Shown: piece after piece, positions 22,854 to 24,929 of the stretch
How the letters are laid out: each line of letters opens with the position of its first letter
Position numbering within the stretch: position 1 is the first letter of the stretch
Origin: an uncultured Planctomycetaceae bacterium
Lineage (GTDB): Bacteria > Planctomycetota > Phycisphaerae > UBA1845 > UTPLA1
Direction of reading: 5' to 3'
Assembly: GCA_938008425.1 (NCBI GenBank)
Contig: CALLKH010000423.1
Coordinates: forward strand, 1 to 24,929
DNA: 24,929 bases
The notes under the pieces: generated by a model
Told to the model about the DNA's origin: nothing
Database searches by the model: none
What the model saw: the letters and a program-made list of their open reading frames with translations, nothing else
Translations under genes and position numbers: made by a program

Positions 22854-24212
22854 ATGTCCGGAAACGAATCATCTGAGCGGATTCTGGTCGTCGATGACTC
22901 GGCGCCGACACTCGAGGTGCTGCGCCGGAATCTCGGCTCGGCCGGCTATGTCGTGTTCACGGCATCATCCGTGGCGAACGCCATCGCCGTGCTTCAGAAG
23001 ACGCCGATCGACCTGGTCGTCACCGATCTGAAAATGCCGCAGGAGACCGGGATCGATCTCATCCGGCATGTGCGGGAAAACTACCGCGGCACCGCTGTCA
23101 TGATGATCACCGGCTATGCCTCTGTCTCCGGCGCCGTCGAGGCGGTCAGGCTCGGCGCGGAGGACTATCTTGCAAAGCCGTTCACCGACGAAGAACTCAT
23201 TTCCGCGGTTCGTGCGTCATTGCAACGCGGCAGGCTTCGACAGGCGGCGGCGCCGGACGGCTCCCACACCGAAGAGCTGCCGCCAAGCGGCCTGCTCGGC
23301 GAATCGGACGCCATGAAAGCGATCCACCGCATCATCCGGAAGGCGGCGGAAACCACTGCGACCGTGCTCATCACCGGTGAAAGCGGCACGGGTAAAGAGC
23401 TTGTCGCGCGGGCCGTTCATTACGGCAGCTCACGCGCGAGCGCGTCATTTGTGCCGGTCAACTGCGGGGGAATCCCCGAGAATCTTCTCGAAAGCGCACT
23501 CTTCGGACATCGAAAGGGCGCATTCACGAACGCCCTCGAAACACGCGCCGGCTTTTTTCAGACAGCCGACGGCGGCACGATATTCCTGGATGAGATCAGC
23601 GAAATGAGCGCGACCATGCAGGTCAAACTGCTGCGCGTGCTTCAGGATCGCGAAGTTTACATGGTCGGTTCGACCAAGTCGCAAAAGGTGGACATCCGAA
23701 TCGTGGCCGCCTCGAATCGCGAATTGCTTCCAATGGTGACGAAGGGTGCGTTTCGAGAAGACCTCTTCTACCGCCTGAATGTGATTCCGATCCAGATGCC
23801 TCCGCTGCGCGAGCGCGGAGACGACGTCCTGCGGCTGATCGATCACTTCGTCACGCGGTACAGCGCCGCCGCCGGCCGCGAGAAGCCAAGGGTCTCGGAA
23901 CAGGCCCTCGGCGCGCTTCAGGGATATCCTTGGCCGGGCAACGTCCGAGAACTGGAGAACGTCATCCAGAGGCTGGTGCTGATGTGCGACGGGCCGGAGA
24001 TCGACGTCACCGACCTGCCAACCCTGATGAGGTTCAGCGCGCTGCGATCCCCCCGCGCGGACAAGACCCTTCGAGCGGTCGAGGCCGAACACATTCGATT
24101 CGTTCTCAGCGAATGCGAGGACAATAAGTCGAAGGCGGCGCGAATACTGGGCATCGATCGCAAGACGCTCCGTGAGAAGCTCAAACAGCTCGACATTCCC
24201 GACGACGAATAG
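22854..24212 (+). CDS. NtrC-family sigma-54-dependent response regulator
   Basis: The 452-aa protein has a receiver domain (residues 8-122; acidic pair at VVDD, phospho-acceptor Asp58 in VVTDLKMP, Lys108 in AKPF). The AAA+ domain (about 146-375) has Walker A GESGTGKE, Walker B GGTIFLDEI, the sensor/Arg-finger region FREDLFYRLNVIPIQMPPLRER and WPGNVRELENVI. The Fis-type HTH at the end is NKSKAARILGIDRKTLREKL. Phosphorylation drives assembly of an ATPase ring that opens sigma-54 polymerase. The sigma-54-contacting loop is GAFTNA (residues 222-227) where GAFTGA is canonical. It is co-transcribed with the histidine kinase. A matching -24/-12 promoter starts about 200 bases downstream. Confidence 0.95.
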   Translation: MSGNESSERILVVDDSAPTLEVLRRNLGSAGYVVFTASSVANAIAVLQKTPIDLVVTDLKMPQETGIDLIRHVRENYRGTAVMMITGYASVSGAVEAVRLGAEDYLAKPFTDEELISAVRASLQRGRLRQAAAPDGSHTEELPPSGLLGESDAMKAIHRIIRKAAETTATVLITGESGTGKELVARAVHYGSSRASASFVPVNCGGIPENLLESALFGHRKGAFTNALETRAGFFQTADGGTIFLDEISEMSATMQVKLLRVLQDREVYMVGSTKSQKVDIRIVAASNRELLPMVTKGAFREDLFYRLNVIPIQMPPLRERGDDVLRLIDHFVTRYSAAAGREKPRVSEQALGALQGYPWPGNVRELENVIQRLVLMCDGPEIDVTDLPTLMRFSALRSPRADKTLRAVEAEHIRFVLSECEDNKSKAARILGIDRKTLREKLKQLDIPDDE

Positions 24213-24223
24213 CCTCATCGAAC

Positions 24224-24242
24224 GTGGGGCGGAATGCCCCAC
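24224..24242 (+). terminator. Short GC-rich hairpin after the response regulator
   Basis: GTGGGGC (24224-24230), loop GGAAT, GCCCCAC (24236-24242) begins 11 bases after the stop codon. No U-tract follows, so termination strength is uncertain, but it separates the two-component operon from the gene with the sigma-54 promoter. Confidence 0.5.
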
Positions 24243-24283
24243 CCGATTCATTCCTGACCAGTCTGGAACGTCCTCGGTCTGCC

Positions 24284-24329
24284 TCGACGTCGAACACCCT
24301 CATTCGGAATCTGCCGATCGCCGAGCGAT
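24284..24329. promoter_or_regulatory. Candidate upstream activator sites
   Basis: The perfect palindrome TCGACGTCGA (24284-24293) and the dyad ATCGC-CGA-GCGAT (24317-24329) lie about 85-130 bases before the -24 element. That is where enhancer sites for NtrC-type activators commonly sit. Assignment as binding sites of the upstream response regulator is a guess. Confidence 0.25.
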
Positions 24330-24413
24330 AAGACTTTGGCCAACACATAGTTAGATCCGGTCAAGGCTCCGGCTCTGCCCGCGTCCCTGCCAATCCGATT
24401 CCCCTTTTTCAAG

Positions 24414-24429
24414 TGGAACGCCCATTGCT
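24414..24429 (+). promoter_or_regulatory. Sigma-54 (-24/-12) promoter
   Basis: TGGAACGCCCATTGCT matches the sigma-54 consensus TGGCACG-N4-TTGCW with one mismatch. The GG and GC dinucleotides are separated by exactly 10 bases, as required. Transcription would begin near 24440, giving a leader of about 60 bases before ATG 24501. Confidence 0.7.
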
Positions 24430-24500
24430 CCTATGACATTCGAAAGGTCGCCGCGTGGGTGCGGCGAGAGCGACCGCCAGACCGAATCGCGAGGTTTCCA

Positions 24501-24929
24501 ATGACAACGGCAAATCGAGATATCACACTGATCGGCTTCATACTCGAAGAGAATCGGGACCCCGCCCCGCCGCGCCGGCCGATTCCATCCGTCCCCCCAC
24601 TCGCGTCCGCTGAACAGGATGCCCAATTCGAATGCGAAGAGGGCGAAAGCGCACGCCCGACCCCCATTCCGGGACTGATCAGGAGCGGCCGGAGGGGGGA
24701 GCACTGGCGGGCCGACGTGGGTTATACTACGGACGAAAAGCGACCTTCTGCGTCATTCGAATTGGACCGGCGTACGGTCGAAGAGGGATGGACGGCGGAG
24801 GACGGCTCGGCGTCATCGTTGCCCGGGCTGATTGTCTCTGCGGCATCCGAAGTGACGTCGAAGGTCGATTTGCTTGGTGAAGAGCAGTCGAACGCCGGCA
24901 TGGGATTGTGTGCGACCTGCGAACATCAG
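24501..24929 (+). CDS. Unknown protein, partial (C-terminus beyond right edge)
   Basis: The frame from ATG 24501 is open for 143 codons to the end of the window. GAGG six bases before the ATG and a sigma-54 promoter 70-90 bases upstream support it. The start (MTTANRDITLIGFILEENRD) is soluble. A Pro-rich stretch (PAPPRRPIPSVPPL) and an acidic, low-complexity region follow. A Cys pair (CATC) lies at the very end. There is no signal peptide or membrane segment so far and I recognise no family. By position it may be the output of the adjacent two-component system. Confidence 0.6.
   Translation, partial: MTTANRDITLIGFILEENRDPAPPRRPIPSVPPLASAEQDAQFECEEGESARPTPIPGLIRSGRRGEHWRADVGYTTDEKRPSASFELDRRTVEEGWTAEDGSASSLPGLIVSAASEVTSKVDLLGEEQSNAGMGLCATCEHQ

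Noticed and set aside
21850..22911. 353-codon open frame on the minus strand
   Set aside because: Antisense to the intact histidine kinase with all catalytic boxes; no Shine-Dalgarno or recognisable product.
1..24929. tRNA, rRNA, transposase or phage genes
   Set aside because: No cloverleaf-like sequence, rRNA core motif, transposase or integrase motif, or flanking target duplications were noticed by eye on either strand.

Overview
The window is GC-rich bacterial chromosome, most likely from a planctomycete (Planctomycetota, perhaps a Phycisphaerae-like lineage). The assignment is an inference from gene content: an ECF sigma factor of the Sigma70_ECF/TIGR02999 type beside a Pkn-like Ser/Thr kinase with a TPR tail, several secreted proteins with dockerin-like calcium-binding repeats, a PQQ-type beta-propeller protein, a membrane protein with a C-terminal CxxC zinc ribbon of planctomycete style, and a lipoprotein with an Asn/Thr-rich linker. 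No rRNA, tRNA, insertion sequence, CRISPR array or prophage was seen.

Layout. 1-3250: a secreted beta-propeller protein cut by the left edge (minus strand), a small membrane-anchored hypothetical protein (minus) and a two-helix zinc-ribbon membrane protein (plus). 3250-5600: a small accessory island holding a YbjQ/UPF0145 protein, an unrecognised 134-aa protein overlapping an MqsA-like zinc-finger/HTH regulator (a candidate toxin-antitoxin or regulatory pair with a near-consensus promoter and a palindrome on its -35), and on the other strand a DUF433/DUF5615 antitoxin-toxin pair. 5597-8431: phosphoglycerate mutase (gpmI) and a lipoprotein. 8914-16825: an exported-protein block with an alpha/beta-hydrolase-like protein, a HEAT-like protein, a beta-repeat protein and a giant beta-strand protein built from 555-bp repeats; three of the four carry dockerin-like segments. 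16985-20299: ECF sigma factor and transmembrane kinase, divergent from the giant repeat protein. 20349-21029: a UPF0173 metallo-hydrolase. 21169-24212: a soluble sensor histidine kinase and its NtrC-type, sigma-54-activating response regulator. 24501-end: the start of an unknown gene preceded by a well-matched -24/-12 (sigma-54) promoter.

How the parts may work together. The histidine kinase and response regulator are almost fused (5-bp gap), and the first gene downstream has the only good sigma-54 promoter I found, so it is the natural candidate target. The sigma factor and kinase form a second signalling unit that may control the divergent exported repeat protein. The least explained piece is 3722-4752: its promoter, operator-like palindrome, start codon in a hairpin, strong Shine-Dalgarno belonging to another frame, and overlapping unknown and MqsA-like genes look like a compact self-regulated module whose first protein I cannot assign.
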